Notes: generated by a model from the letters alone, not told the origin. A stretch of DNA of 64,000 nt from CAWDDA01 sp963813345 (GCA_963813345.1 CAWEYR010000011.1:1-64000); one strand, 5' to 3'. Counted from the stretch's first letter, positions 30,506 through 40,340 are shown. A program made the numbers and translations.

Positions 30506-32072
30506 TCATTTAGAGCCAGCCTTGGAAGCCTTCTCGCGGCTCGCTTGGCGCTGCGCATCCCTCTCCGTGATCATCGTGTAGGAAAGATAGTATTTGTAAA
30601 TGTTGCTCACGTACGTCACCGTCTCACGGCCGATTTCCCTGGACGCTATGACCTCGACATTATTGAACCAGCGATTCGCGTCGTATCCCTGAGCCGTCGC
30701 CTCCTTGCGCAGTTTTTGAATCCTGCTAGGACCCGCATTGTAAGAAGCAAGAGCAAACAGACCCTTCGTCACACGATCCATTGGCTCGTTTTTGTAATAT
30801 TGGTTCACCATGTAGCGAAGATATTTGGATCCGGCCTCAATATTGCGGTCCGTCAAATGCACGTCCGGGATTCCAATCGGTTCTCCGGCCGCCGTGCTGG
30901 GCTTGATTTGCATGACTCCAACTGCCCCGGCACTGCTTATGACGTTCTGATCGAGCCGGGATTCCTGATAACCTTGCGCTGCCAATAACAGATACGGCAG
31001 GTTGTACTTATCACCGTACGCTTTGAAGAACTTTACCAACTGCTGGAAGCGGGCAAGATCCTCTCGCCGGTCGCGTTCTTGACCCATTTGATATCACGCA
31101 GGTACTTGCGCCCAATCGTATTGCCAAAGGCTGTGCCCACCCGATGATCTCTAACGAATTCATTGACCACTGCCTTGAGCTGAGGCGTATTCTTTGGCAT
31201 CGCCCACGCCAGTGATCCTTCGGCGAAAATAATATCCTGATGCAGCTTGAGGCCCGGCAGCAGCTTCACCCAGAATTCCGCCAGCTTGTCCTCAGCAACC
31301 GTCATCGGAACGAGTCCGGCGTTGACCATCTCCATCAGATCATCGTCGAGCAAATTCTCGTCGGCAGCCGTGAGCTTTATCGGCGCCTTACCCTCCTTTG
31401 TGAACTTGTCACTGAGTTGGCTCAGTCTCTGGTATGGGACAGTATTTTTGTAATAGTAGACCTCTTTACCGGCCAGATCCTCAGCTGGGATAGCGGCGGA
31501 GCCGCGGGGCCGCTGACGATAATGCCTTTTGCTTTATCGTAGATGGGATCGGAAAAATCCACGAGGCTTTCGCGTTGCTCACTCACCGCCATGAGCGTTG
31601 CCACCAAGTCTCCTCGGCCGTCCTGAAGCATCGGCAACAGCCTCTCTCTTGCGACAGGAATGAAGGCAACGTTGATCCTGAGATTGCCGGTATTGAGCTT
31701 CTTATTAAGAAAGCGTTCGAATTCACGGACAAATTCATAGATCGCACCCTCTATCTGACTCCCGTCGAAGTAGACGCCGAGCTTCCCCGGCACTGCGAGC
31801 ACACGGAGGATTCTCCGTTTCGCGATGCCATCCAGATCACCCTTCCACTTCTGGTGGATCAGACGTTCTTCTTCGATGGAAAGACTCGAGGTTGGTGAAG
31901 CTTCCTGTGTTGGAGCGACTGCGGGTTGAGAAGGCTTCGGCTCACCAGGCGCTTTCTGCTCTTGCGGTTGCGCGACCGGGGCAGGCGGGTTGCCGGAACT
32001 GCACGCGACGAGCAATGTGATGAGCAAGACAGCGGAGGAATGGATAAACCAGGGGAGGAATGTGCGTTTCAT
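30506..32072 (-). pseudogene. mltF: Membrane-bound lytic murein transglycosylase F-like protein, frameshifted
   Basis: The start at 32072 gives a lipoprotein signal (AVLLITLLVAC, lipobox LVAC) followed by a Pro/Ala/Gln-rich linker. A solute-binding family 3 domain follows (RILRVLAVPGKLGVYFDG, LVATLMAVSEQRESLVDFSD, MVNAGLVPMTVAEDKLAEFW), and then a C-terminal SLT catalytic domain with the expected glutamate (QESRLDQ), GAVGVMQIKPST and ALASYNAGPSRI. The repaired length, about 521 residues, equals that of E. coli MltF. The enzyme would cut peptidoglycan glycan strands from the periplasmic side of a membrane. Frame breaks lie near 31450-31500 and near 31085. The gene is isolated, facing the ADOP stub. 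Confidence 0.85.
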
Positions 32073-32303
32073 AGTCGTTCTGTCTAAGGGCAGGCACATC
32101 AATCCGAGCGGACACGCGGCCAAGCTCACACCTGACACGGAGGTGCCATAGCCGTGCATCGTGAGGGCCGTCAAAGGGATTTCTCAAAGCGGATTCTAAG
32201 CTGGACCCGAAACTTCTTCAATCGTCGCGTTTCTTACAACGTGCCAACGAAGGACCGGCTCCGGCCGCTCAATCCTCCTCGACTTGCCCACCGTCCAAGA
32301 CGC

Positions 32304-32651
32304 CTAGCGCTCGACGAAGGCCTTCAGTCTGGAAAGTGCCTGATCCCACTGCTCGGATACGCGATCAAGGTATTTCCTGATCTCATCGATCGGCTCCGAA
32401 TCGAGCTCAAAAACGCTCTCGCGACCTTTACGAGTGCTGTGCACGAGCTTTGCCCGTTCCAGGACGCGAAGATGCTTGGTGATGGCCTGGCGGGTAAGGT
32501 TCGAGCCCTTCGTCAGGTGAGAGATCGAACGCGGCCCGCCACCGCCAAGCTTCACAATCAGCATGAGCCGCGTCTCGTCGCCGAGCGCGGCAAAGACCGG
32601 CGCATAAGCCCGTCGTCTCGCGGTCAGCTTGCTACGGTTTTTGCGCGACAT
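32304..32651 (-). CDS. ArsR-family transcriptional regulator
   Basis: A 115-residue winged-helix protein starting MSRKNRSKLTARRRAY. The ArsR fold shows as FAALGDETRLMLIVKL, then the recognition helix region ISHLTKGSNLTRQAITKHLRV, then the wing (LVHSTRKGRESVFELD). No metal-binding cysteine pair (ELCVC-type) is present, so it is not a classical arsenic sensor. It is closer to the ArsR regulators that accompany SRPBCC/AHSA1 proteins, although no such partner is adjacent. Two matching palindromes upstream suggest it represses its own gene. The internal ATG at 32651 was chosen because the longer frame runs through the nearer operator. Confidence 0.85.
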   Translation of the reverse strand: MSRKNRSKLTARRRAYAPVFAALGDETRLMLIVKLGGGGPRSISHLTKGSNLTRQAITKHLRVLERAKLVHSTRKGRESVFELDSEPIDEIRKYLDRVSEQWDQALSRLKAFVER

Positions 32652-32669
32652 AGTTTTCAATATTCTTAC

Positions 32670-32685
32670 GCAACCTCCAGGTTGC
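32670..32685. promoter_or_regulatory. Operator palindrome 1 for the ArsR-type regulator
   Basis: GCAACCTCCAGGTTGC is a perfect inverted repeat 19 bp upstream of the regulator start codon. Confidence 0.55.
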
Positions 32686-32710
32686 ATATTACTGCTCTCG
32701 GTAAAGACTC

Positions 32711-32726
32711 GCAACCTTTTAGTTGC
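32711..32726. promoter_or_regulatory. Operator palindrome 2 for the ArsR-type regulator
   Basis: GCAACCTTTTAGTTGC repeats the first site with one mismatch between its arms. The centres are 41 bp apart, close to four helical turns, so two dimers would sit on the same DNA face. Confidence 0.5.
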
Positions 32727-32794
32727 ATTTGTATGGAGTTCACGCTTCAGCTTGCCCGCTTTCCAGTTTCGTGGCTATTGTTCTCTGGGGTGTG

Positions 32795-32880
32795 CCTGGG
32801 AGCGCTGGTCTCTGACCGGCGCGTAAGGAAGAATGAGAACTTCACTACACGCGCCGGTCCACAGACCAGCGCTCCCAGGA
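32795..32880. repeat. Palindromic repeat, CTGGGAGCGC family
   Basis: Arms beginning CCTGGGAGCGCTGGTCTCTG and ending in the complementary GACCAGCGCTCCCAGG enclose about 28 bp. A solitary half of the other repeat family (ATGGAGTTCACGCTTCAGC) lies just to the left at 32733. It forms the leader region of the alginate-lyase-like gene. Confidence 0.7.
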
Positions 32881-32917
32881 GTTAAGATTGAAAACGAATG
32901 CTGAAACGAGCGTACCA

Positions 32918-34099
32918 ATGGTAACGATAAGCAACCGTATGCTTCGCGTCGTAATCGCCGGTCTGGCGATTCTGTCGTCGAGCGGCCTTGCTTCCTCACA
33001 AGCTCAGGAGTTCGAAGTTGCAAGGTTTGACCGGGCACGCGTGTTAAAGGCAGCCGGGCAGTATCTCTCCGAAGCGCCAACTACGGTAACTGCATCAAGC
33101 AGTCCACGCAGCGCCGGGGGCCGCCACGACTTCTTCTCCGAAGGCGATTACTGGTGGCCAGATCCCAGAATCCCGAAGGACCTTTCATACAGCGCGATGG
33201 CATGACGAACCCCGACAATTTCACGGATCACCGCCGTTACCTGATGCGACTGAGCGTCCAGGTGCCGGCACTTGTAGCAGCGTGGAAGCTAACCGGAGAT
33301 CAACGCTACGCGGTGCACGCGGCGCGCCATTTGCGCGCGTGGTTCGTGGCAGAAGAGACGCGGATGAACCCGAACCTGCAATTCGCACAGGCCATCAAGG
33401 GGCGGGTAACCGGGCGAGGGATCGGCATTATTGACACGATTCATCTCGTAGAAGTCGCGCGCGCGATCGAAGTGCTCGAAGGATCGAAGGCACTCTCGAC
33501 AGATGAGCTTCATCGCGTCAAGCAGTGGTTCGCAGATTATTTGAAGTGGATGACGACGCATCCTTACGGCATTGAAGAACGCGAGGCAAAAAACAATCAC
33601 GGCACGTGCTGGGTGATGCAGGTCGCAATGTTTGCTCGATTGACGCGCAATCAGGAGCTAATGCGATACTGCCGAGAGCGATTCAAGACAGTTCTTGTGC
33701 CGAATCAGATGGCTCCTGATGGCAGTTTTCCCGCAAGAATTGCGACGAACAAAACCTTATGGCTACTCGCTCTTCAACCTGGACGCAATGACAACCATCT
33801 GTCAGCTTCTCTCCTCTCCCGAAGACGACTTGTGGTCTTTTGAGCTTGCCGACGGGCGTGGCATTCGCCGGAGCGTGTCATACATGGTCCCGTTCATCCG
33901 CAACAGGAAGACCTGGCCACTCAAGCCGGACGTTATGTACGACGCCGAATGGCCGATGCGTCAGCCAAGTCTGTTGTTTGCGGGAGTTGCATTTGGCAAT
34001 CGAGATTACATCGCGTTGTGGAAGACTCTTAAGGCCGATTCAGGCGTCGAAGAAGTAATCCGCAACTTCTTCATAAGACAACCCGTTCTTTGGGTTTGA
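32918..34099 (+). pseudogene. Alginate lyase family protein, secreted, frameshifted
   Basis: The product, about 393 residues when repaired, starts with a signal peptide (MLRVVIAGLAILSSSGLASS, cleaved near AQA/E). It carries family hallmarks of PF05426: YWWPDP, GMTNPDNFTDHRRYLMRLS, the LGIGIIDT-like segment near 33420, KNNHGTCWVMQVAMFARL with the catalytic Asn-His, and PYGYSLFNLDAM. These enzymes cleave alginate-like polyuronides by beta-elimination. Frame breaks lie near 33165 and 33745. The start could also be ATG 32939. It may share a carbon-use role with the polysaccharide genes after 48 kb, but it is not adjacent to them. Confidence 0.8.
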
Positions 34100-34120
34100 G
34101 TTCAAATTTCAGAGCAGAAT

Positions 34121-34206
34121 TTGGAGTGCGGCGACTTGGCGCCGCTTTAGTCTCCCGATCGGATTACTCGGCGGGAGACTAAAGCGGCGCCAAGCCGCCG
34201 CACTGC
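34121..34206. repeat. Palindromic repeat, TTGGAGTGCGGCGACTTGG family
   Basis: Arms of about 34 bp (GCGGCGACTTGGCGCCGCTT and its complement) end in GTCTCCC / GGGAGAC. It follows the alginate-lyase stop codon and could end transcription. It shares its outer sequence with the hairpin that hosts the group II intron. Confidence 0.75.
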
Positions 34207-34658
34207 TATGTGAATGTCAAGTAGAGTTGCGCTTGTTTCTCTTCACACTTCAAAGACACATCAGCATCCACAACCGCACCCCCTCCCCTATCAGGAGGGG
34301 ATCTCGTGCTTCCCCCCTTGGGGGGGACGGGAGGGGGGGCGTGAATTCCTATCCTCTAAGGGCGACGTCACACCCTCGCCATACCAGTTGATGAAGCACC
34401 GAATCGCGGCCTAACCCACTTGCGAACGGTGTTCAATCGGGCTCGGTTCCTCTGACCTGTTGCGACTGACTGCTATTCGTGGCACGGCTCAGACCGTCTC
34501 ACTCACTTGATATGCGGCCCACTGTCAAGGGCAAGCAGGTTGGCCCCGGGTCCTCTGTCTCCAAAAACGAATCGTAGGATGAGGGCTAAGTCGTCCTCTT
34601 CGTTCTGTGCGGCGTCGAGGCGCACCCTGGAGCCGACCGCCTCCTTAGTCAAAGGAGC
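34207..34658. other. Non-coding stretch before the IS110-type element
   Basis: Around 34276-34344 there are two C/G-rich hairpins (CCCCTCCCCTATCAGGAGGGG and CCCCCCTTGGGGGG). The rest shows no gene. Part of it is probably the flank of the insertion sequence. Confidence 0.4.
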
Positions 34659-35742
34659 TCAATTACGCAAGGGCCTTGGCTTGAACGCCCGTTGCTCTTT
34701 CAAAACTGCGTAAATCCTCGTTGTCAGTTTGCGCGCAACAGCGACTATCGCCTTCGAGCGGCAATCTGGCGCGGATGTCGGTTATAGATTCGCCGATAGA
34801 ACTCGTGGAGTTCCTCGTCTTTGCGAATAGCTGTCCAAGCTGCCTGGATCAGCTTGTTTCGCGATCGGCTGTCACCACTCCGAGTGATCGACCCACGTTC
34901 CACTGTATCCCCGGTAGAGTGTTCGCAGGAGACCAGTCCAAGGAATCCCGCAATCTGGTCTGGACGGTGCAAAAGCCGCCAGTCTCCGATCCGCGCTACC
35001 AAGTGGCTTGCAGTAATCCAACCGATTCCGGGAACCGAACAGATAATTGATCGATTGCCTGAGCTCTTCCTCTTGTTCGCAGAACTTCCTTATTTGCTTT
35101 AGCGCTGCCAAGGTCTCATCCTTGTGAAACGCTAAAGTTGCAAGCAGACTGTCGAGCTTAAATCGAACTGAATCCTTGCACGGCAACGTGGCTATCCTCT
35201 TTAGTACTGGTCGCGTCGACTGCCCATTGCCAGGAATTTCAGGAAATTCGATGCCTTCATAGAGAAGCAGCGCCTTGATCCTGAACTTGGACGCAGTCAT
35301 TTGCTGAACGTGGCTGTCTCGCAGTTGGACCAAATGACGCAACTCCCGGTAGATACCAGCTGGAACTAAACCGACTGCAACTGTCCTCCGCGCAATGCTA
35401 GGGAAAGCTTCTTGCTGTCGAGCCGATTTGTCTTGACCCGCTTCCCAGGAGCCCTCGGAACCATCGACGGAGCTACCACCAGGCACCGATAACCTGCCGC
35501 TTCCAAATCGTCATACAAGCCAAAGCCTGTAGGTCCCACTTCATAAGCCAATGCGACTCTGTCATTGCCACAATGCTTACGAAGATAATTCACCAACTGA
35601 CGAGAACTATAAGCCATCTGAACCGATGCCAAAACGCCTTCATGATCGCTGAATGTGGCCGCTATTCGCTTCTTGTCCACGTCGAGCCCGCAAAAACTGA
35701 AAACTCGCGTGGCCTGATTCTTTGCTGAATGTCTCTAGCCAT
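34659..35742 (-). mobile_element. IS110-family insertion sequence, transposase frameshifted
   Basis: Minus-strand frames from 35742 to 34659 reconstruct an IS110-type transposase of about 361 residues. The N-terminal DEDD nuclease region starts at GLDVDKKRIAATF, with VALAYEVGPTGFGLYDDL and KTNRLDSKKLSLALR. The C-terminal serine-containing region reads FLGLVSCEHSTGDTVERGSI and KLIQAAWTAIRK, ending RIYAVLKEQRAFKPRPLRN. Four or more frame breaks occur; one is in a T run near 35694. IS110 elements lack terminal inverted repeats, so the outer boundaries cannot be fixed by eye; only the transposase gene is delimited. A stub of an ADOP permease lies 50 bp beyond its start. Confidence 0.8.
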
Positions 35743-35791
35743 TATTCACTCCTTCTTCTAACCTGATAGTCTTACACTACCAGACCCCGAC

Positions 35792-35914
35792 GCATGGCTC
35801 GACATTCAGCATACGGGTCTCCAAATACGGCTCGCGATCGGGTTGCTCGCGACATTTCTGCCTGCGCGCAGAGCCGCAGGCATCGATCCAATGAAGACTC
35901 TCAGAGCTGAATAA
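35792..35914 (+). pseudogene. Second ADOP permease C-terminal stub
   Basis: The open stretch ends AIGLLATFLPARRAAGIDPM-KTLRAE at 35914, the ADOP/MacB C-terminus. The remainder of the gene is missing, and the IS110-type element sits immediately upstream. The insertion, or a deletion that went with it, probably removed the rest. Confidence 0.65.
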
Positions 35915-35920
35915 GCGACG

Positions 35921-36053
35921 GCATGCCTGGGAGCGCCGGTCTCCCGACCGGCCACGAGCCGCGAAGCGTGCGAGTCTTCAGCACAAGGACTCTCCACGAC
36001 TCGCACGCTTCGCGGCTCGTGGCCGGTCGGAGACCGGCGCTCCCAGGACATGC
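35921..36053. repeat. Long palindromic repeat, CTGGGAGCGCCGGTCTCCGACCGG family
   Basis: Two arms of about 55 bp, almost perfectly complementary, surround a loop of about 21 bp. The inner part (GCCACGAGCCGCGAAGCG) is the same as in the repeat at 52129. The left arm has one extra C in a C run. Confidence 0.85.
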
Positions 36054-36061
36054 CTCTTGAT

Positions 36062-36434
36062 TTAGGCCGCAGAGCCTACAATAGTTATCTCTTCTTTTTG
36101 CCCTCCAAATCTCAGGCCGGTAAGCATTACCATGTTGCCCTCAGTCTTTATCAGAATCTCATCCTGATCAAAGGTCTTATCGCTCATCACAACTTCAGCT
36201 TTCGCTTTGGCAACGATCTTCGAATGGTGGTCTGCATCCACAAACATAACCGTTCCCGTATCGGTGTTGAATTCGACGAGGTAGCGACCTTTTTTGACAA
36301 GTGTGTTCGCCTACAGTGACGTCGCGACTAAATTCAAACTCTTCTTTGAGTATATTGTCCTTGTGGTCATCTGCGAGAACTCCCAAACTCAAGAGACAAA
36401 GGATGCCAATACTTATCAAGCTCTTTCTGGGCAT
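36062..36434 (-). CDS. Small secreted protein of unknown function, one frameshift
   Basis: From the ATG at 36434 a signal peptide (LISIGILCLLSLGVLA) leads into DDHKDNILKEEFEFSRDVTV. After a break at the six-T run 36290-36295 (A run in the coding strand) the frame continues KGRYLVEFNTDTGTVMFVDA and DQDEILIKTEGNMVMLTGLR to the stop at 36062. The protein is about 124 residues. Changing the homopolymer by one base restores a single frame, so I treat it as one gene. Function is unknown. Confidence 0.6.
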
Positions 36435-36545
36435 AATCCTCTCCTCCTTTCAGGGTGATACTTGCACTTCCCGCGCCACACCGCTCCTGAACGGGTGTTT
36501 CACTGGAGGATTTTAACGTTAGAAATTCGTGAGGTACGTTGTGCC

Positions 36546-37859
36546 TTACTTTGGCGGCACCTGATTGCCGGCGATCCATACCGACGCAATCTGTCGCGTA
36601 TTCCGAATGTCGACCATCGGATCACGATCGAGTACGACAAAGTCTGCCCAGAATCCGGATCGGATTGATCCGATCGAGTCAGCCCCTGTAGCAATGGCGG
36701 CGTCACTTGTAGCAGAGCGCAGTATTTGCTGAGTTGTCAGTCCTGACTCCGCCATCATCTGCATCTCAAGATGCTCAAAGAAGCCTTGAAAGCGGTTAGC
36801 AAATGCGCCTGAGTCAGTGCCCATTACGACCAACAGGCCGGCATCAGACGCACGCTTAAGATTTCGTTTCGCGACCTCAAGAGCTACCTTGTATCGCTGA
36901 GCACTGGCAGATTTTTGGATCGCTTCCTGACGTGAGGGTTCCTGAAGTTGAGCGACAACTTCAGGATCTGCGTCGCGAAGAAAGAATGGGTCTGCGAAGA
37001 ATGAAGGCGTTCGTTCGTATGCAAATGCGGATACTTCTCGCGTCAGTGTCGGGCAGTAAGGAACTCGGCGCTGCTTCATCAGTGAAATGAATTCGTCATC
37101 GATCTCCTGATCGCGGACGCTGTGAGCAATCATGTCTGCGCCTGCCTTCAAGACCTCTTTGGCGTCATTCAAATAGAAAATATGCGCGGCGACGCGGAGA
37201 CCTCGGCGATGCGATTCATCAATAATCGCGCGGTAGACTTCGGGCGCGAGTTTTGTAGTTGTTCCCAGGTTGTCATCTATTCTTATTTTTATGATGTCCG
37301 GTTTCAGTGCCGCCACTCTCGCTACGGCCTGACGTGCCTCTTCCTGGTTCCTCCCTGTGATCACGTCGCCTGAAAGAAACATTCGCGCATGATCGAGAGT
37401 CGGCAGGTCCCGCAGGCTGCGAATCTTGAACGCGGCGTCACGCTCGCCTCCGAGGCTGAAGACTGTGGTGACACCGTAGCGGGCGAATACAGCGAGCTGA
37501 CGAAGCGTATTCGCTTCGGTATATGACGGAGGCCGAATCCCCTGTACATCTGATACGTGGACGTGCGCTGAAATCAAACCCGGAATGATGTACTTGCCGC
37601 TGACGGTGACCGTCTCGGCGCCGGATGGCACGCGAACCGAAGTCGCCGGACCAATTGCGGCCACACGTCCATCTTTGACGATAATGACAGCATTCTTGAC
37701 GACAGGCTTGCCGGTTTCGGCATAAACAGAGGCGCCTACAAAGGCGCGCACCGGCTGTGCTCTGACCGCAGCCTTCAAATCTCCAGTATCATTTATGACG
37801 ATCACGCTCAGGACGAGGCACGCAGCTATCAGCCCCACAAGTCCGGTTGATGGTCTCAT
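36546..37859 (-). CDS. Secreted amidohydrolase family protein
   Basis: The intact 437-residue protein starts with a signal peptide or membrane anchor (GLVGLIAACLVLSVIVINDT). Amidohydrolase landmarks follow: VKDGRVAAIG, GKYIIPGLISAHVHVSD with the metal-binding H-x-H, LRVAAHIFYLNDA and DMIAHSVRDQ with further histidines, VMGTDSGAF with the metal-binding Asp, and GSIRSGFWADFVVLDRDP at the end. It belongs to the imidazolonepropionase/prolidase-like exported group; the substrate is not predictable. The start at 37859 gives a clean signal peptide; an upstream extension of 33 residues is polar and unlikely. It is divergent from the dipeptidase gene, 137 bp away. Confidence 0.85.
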   Translation of the reverse strand: MRPSTGLVGLIAACLVLSVIVINDTGDLKAAVRAQPVRAFVGASVYAETGKPVVKNAVIIVKDGRVAAIGPATSVRVPSGAETVTVSGKYIIPGLISAHVHVSDVQGIRPPSYTEANTLRQLAVFARYGVTTVFSLGGERDAAFKIRSLRDLPTLDHARMFLSGDVITGRNQEEARQAVARVAALKPDIIKIRIDDNLGTTTKLAPEVYRAIIDESHRRGLRVAAHIFYLNDAKEVLKAGADMIAHSVRDQEIDDEFISLMKQRRVPYCPTLTREVSAFAYERTPSFFADPFFLRDADPEVVAQLQEPSRQEAIQKSASAQRYKVALEVAKRNLKRASDAGLLVVMGTDSGAFANRFQGFFEHLEMQMMAESGLTTQQILRSATSDAAIATGADSIGSIRSGFWADFVVLDRDPMVDIRNTRQIASVWIAGNQVPPK

Positions 37860-37996
37860 CGCACTGATTCCCTTTCTCGAATGGTTCGATATGTCATGTG
37901 ACGGTCCAGAATCATCATCATACTCTGCGAACTCGAAGGACGCGATTCCCGGGCGCAATTGGCTCTCGAAATCACAAATGTTATCTTGCGCGGACC

Positions 37997-39148
37997 ATGC
38001 GCAAATTCATTATCGCCCTTCTCATACTTGTCTTGATCGGCGGGCTTATTGTCTTCTTGATCGTACCTGGAGCCGTCGGCCGTTCAATGAATGGCGTTGT
38101 TGGCCCTCAGAATATCGAAGTCTCTGACGCGGCTCGCGCACTTCATTCATCACTTCTTATCGTCGACCTGCACGCCGATTCACTTTTGTGGAATCGCGAT
38201 CTTCTCGAGCGCGGTTCGTGGGGACACGTCGATGTTCCGCGGCTGAAAGAGGGAAACGTAGCGATCCAGGCGTTCACGATCGTTACCAAGACTCCGCGGT
38301 CGATGAATATCGAGAGCAATGACGCATCTACCGACAACATATCTCTGCTCGCAGTGGTTGAGCGCTGGCCAATGTCCGCGTGGACGAGTCTTACGGAACG
38401 TGCTCTTTATCAAGCGCGAAGACTTCAGGAAACCGCAGAACGCTCGGAGGGAAAGCTTATCCTGCTAAGGTCGTCTGCCGATGTCGAGAGGTATCTCGAG
38501 AATCGAACTCGCGGTGCGACTGCCGGTTTTCTTGGAATCGAAGGATCGCACGCACTTGAAGGAAAGATTGAGAATCTTGATCGGCTTTACGATGCCGGTG
38601 TGCGAATGATTGGCATCACTCACTTCTTCGACAACGAAGCAGGTGGTTCGGCACATGGCGTCGAGAAAGGCGGTCTCACCGATTTTGGTCGTGAGCTCGT
38701 CAGACGAATGGAGGCAAAGAGGGTTTTCGTCGATCTTGCACACGCGTCTCCGCGAGTCATTCAGGACGTGCTCGGAATGGCTAGTCGACCGGTTGTTGTC
38801 TCTCACACAGGCGTCAAGGGCACTTGCAACAACACAAGAAACCTCGGTGATGATCAGCTAAAGGCGATTGCTGCCACCGGAGGTCTTATAGGAATAGGCT
38901 ACTGGGACGCTGCGGTCTGTGGTACTGACGCGATGGCAATCGCAAGAGCAATCAAACATGCGGTGACAGTTGCGGGTGCGGATCACGTAGGTCTCGGATC
39001 GGACTTTGATGGTGCCGTTGAGACTCCATTTGATACCGCGGCCCTTGTTCGCGTTACGGACGCCCTGCTTAAAGAAGGGCTCTCCGAAGCCGATATCCGC
39101 AAGGTTATGGGAGAGAATGCAGCTCGTCTTCTGAAGGCGTATCTGTAG
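37997..39148 (+). CDS. Membrane dipeptidase (peptidase family M19)
   Basis: The intact 383-residue protein begins with a hydrophobic anchor (FIIALLILVLIGGLIVFLIV). M19 zinc-binding sites are all present: IVDLHADSL (H-x-D), FLGIEGSHAL (Glu), VFVDLAHASP and VVVSHTGV (His), and HVGLGSDFDGA (Asp). Renal-dipeptidase-like enzymes of this family hydrolyse dipeptides, including D-amino-acid-containing ones, outside the cytoplasm. The start was set at ATG 37997 because upstream residues are Arg/His-rich and not signal-like. It converges with gapA, and the hairpin at 39159 lies between them. Confidence 0.9.
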   Translation: MRKFIIALLILVLIGGLIVFLIVPGAVGRSMNGVVGPQNIEVSDAARALHSSLLIVDLHADSLLWNRDLLERGSWGHVDVPRLKEGNVAIQAFTIVTKTPRSMNIESNDASTDNISLLAVVERWPMSAWTSLTERALYQARRLQETAERSEGKLILLRSSADVERYLENRTRGATAGFLGIEGSHALEGKIENLDRLYDAGVRMIGITHFFDNEAGGSAHGVEKGGLTDFGRELVRRMEAKRVFVDLAHASPRVIQDVLGMASRPVVVSHTGVKGTCNNTRNLGDDQLKAIAATGGLIGIGYWDAAVCGTDAMAIARAIKHAVTVAGADHVGLGSDFDGAVETPFDTAALVRVTDALLKEGLSEADIRKVMGENAARLLKAYL

Positions 39149-39158
39149 GATGGCGTAA

Positions 39159-39234
39159 CATGGAGTTCGAGCTTCAGCTTGCTCTTACATTCGAACATTG
39201 TAAGAGACTAAGCTGCAAAGCTTGAACTCCATGC
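39159..39234. repeat. Palindromic repeat between convergent genes, TTCAAGCTTTAGC family
   Basis: Outer arms CATGGAGTTCGAGCTTCAGC and its complement, with an inner stem GCTCTTACA / TGTAAGAG. Its place between the dipeptidase and gapA stop codons suggests use as a two-way terminator. Confidence 0.75.
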
Positions 39235-39244
39235 GCTCGATTCC

Positions 39245-40252
39245 CTACAGGCCTCTGCTTGCAATGTACTTTACGAGGTCGCGGACGCGGCACGAATAGC
39301 CCCACTCATTGTCATACCACGAGAGGACTTTCACCATATTGCCGCCGATGACCTTTGTGTAGTCGGCATCGACGATCGATGAATTCGAGTTGCCGCGAAA
39401 ATCTGTAGAAACAAGTGGCGCTTCTTCAAATGCCAGGATTCCCTTCAGTTCTTCATTTGCAGCATTCTTGAGCGCGTTGTTTACATCCTCGACTGTCACG
39501 GTCTTCTCAACTTCGCAGACGACATCCACGAGCGACACGTTCGGAGTGGGTACTCGGACGGCAATCCCATCAAATTTGCCCTTGAGTTCGGGAAGCACCA
39601 GGGCGACCGCCTTCGCAGCTCCGGTCGATGTCGGAATCATCGAGAGTGCGGCTGCACGCGCGCGTCGAAGGTCCTTGTGCGGAAAATCGAGAATCACCTG
39701 ATCATTTGTGTAGGAATGAATGGTGGTCATCTGCGCTTTCAGTATCTTGAAGTGCTTGTGGAGAACCTTCGCCACCGGAGCCAGACAATTCGTGGTGCAC
39801 GATGCGTTGGAAACAACGTGATGAATCTTCGGATCGTACGATCCCTCATTGACTCCGACTACTATAGTGATGTCCTCGCCCTTTGCGGGCGCCGTAATGA
39901 TAACTTTCTTTACCGGTCCTCTAAGATGGGCCGATGCCTTAGCACCATCATTAAATCGACCTGTAGACTCGATCACGATCTCGGCGCCGAGTTCCTCCCA
40001 CGGGATCTTCGCCGGGTCCTTCTCAGAAAAGACACGAAACTCATCTCCAGCTACACGAATGCTTTTGTCGGTATGTGAGATTTCGGCCTCAAGATTCCCG
40101 AGTATTGAATCGTATTTGAGCAGATGAGCGAGCGTTGCGGTATCGGTCAGGTCGTTGACGCCGACGAAATCGATATCCTTGTCACCGAGCGCTGTTCTGA
40201 GGACGTTCCTGCCGATCCTTCCAAAACCGTTGATTCCTACCTTGACTGCCAT
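39245..40252 (-). CDS. gapA: Glyceraldehyde-3-phosphate dehydrogenase, type I
   Basis: The intact 335-residue enzyme oxidises and phosphorylates glyceraldehyde-3-phosphate with NAD in glycolysis. It has the nucleotide-binding start VGINGFGRIGRNVLRTA, the catalytic cysteine in SNASCTTNCLAPVAKVLH, the catalytic His region TIHSYTNDQ, RRARAAALSMIPTSTGAA and SWYDNEWGYSCRV near the end. A strong ribosome site (GGAGGAGGAAA) precedes the ATG. Its promoter region is shared with the divergent hslV gene. Confidence 0.97.
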   Translation of the reverse strand: MAVKVGINGFGRIGRNVLRTALGDKDIDFVGVNDLTDTATLAHLLKYDSILGNLEAEISHTDKSIRVAGDEFRVFSEKDPAKIPWEELGAEIVIESTGRFNDGAKASAHLRGPVKKVIITAPAKGEDITIVVGVNEGSYDPKIHHVVSNASCTTNCLAPVAKVLHKHFKILKAQMTTIHSYTNDQVILDFPHKDLRRARAAALSMIPTSTGAAKAVALVLPELKGKFDGIAVRVPTPNVSLVDVVCEVEKTVTVEDVNNALKNAANEELKGILAFEEAPLVSTDFRGNSNSSIVDADYTKVIGGNMVKVLSWYDNEWGYSCRVRDLVKYIASRGL

Positions 40253-40288
40253 GATTGCTTTCCTCCTCCTGGTTCCCTAAAAAGACAG

Positions 40289-40318
40289 ACGGTATCGCAG
40301 CCAGACAAATGCTGTCAA
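40289..40318 (-). promoter_or_regulatory. gapA promoter candidate
   Basis: On the minus strand TTGACA (40318-40313) and TACCGT (40294-40289) are separated by 18 bp. The expected start of transcription leaves a 5' leader of about 30 nt that holds the strong ribosome site. Confidence 0.5.
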
Positions 40319-40340
40319 GAAGGCGTCACATGCCACTTTC

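Noticed and set aside
34276..34344. C/G-rich hairpins as a rho-independent terminator
   Set aside because: No T tract follows, and the stems lie 180 bp after the nearest stop codon, which already has its own palindrome.
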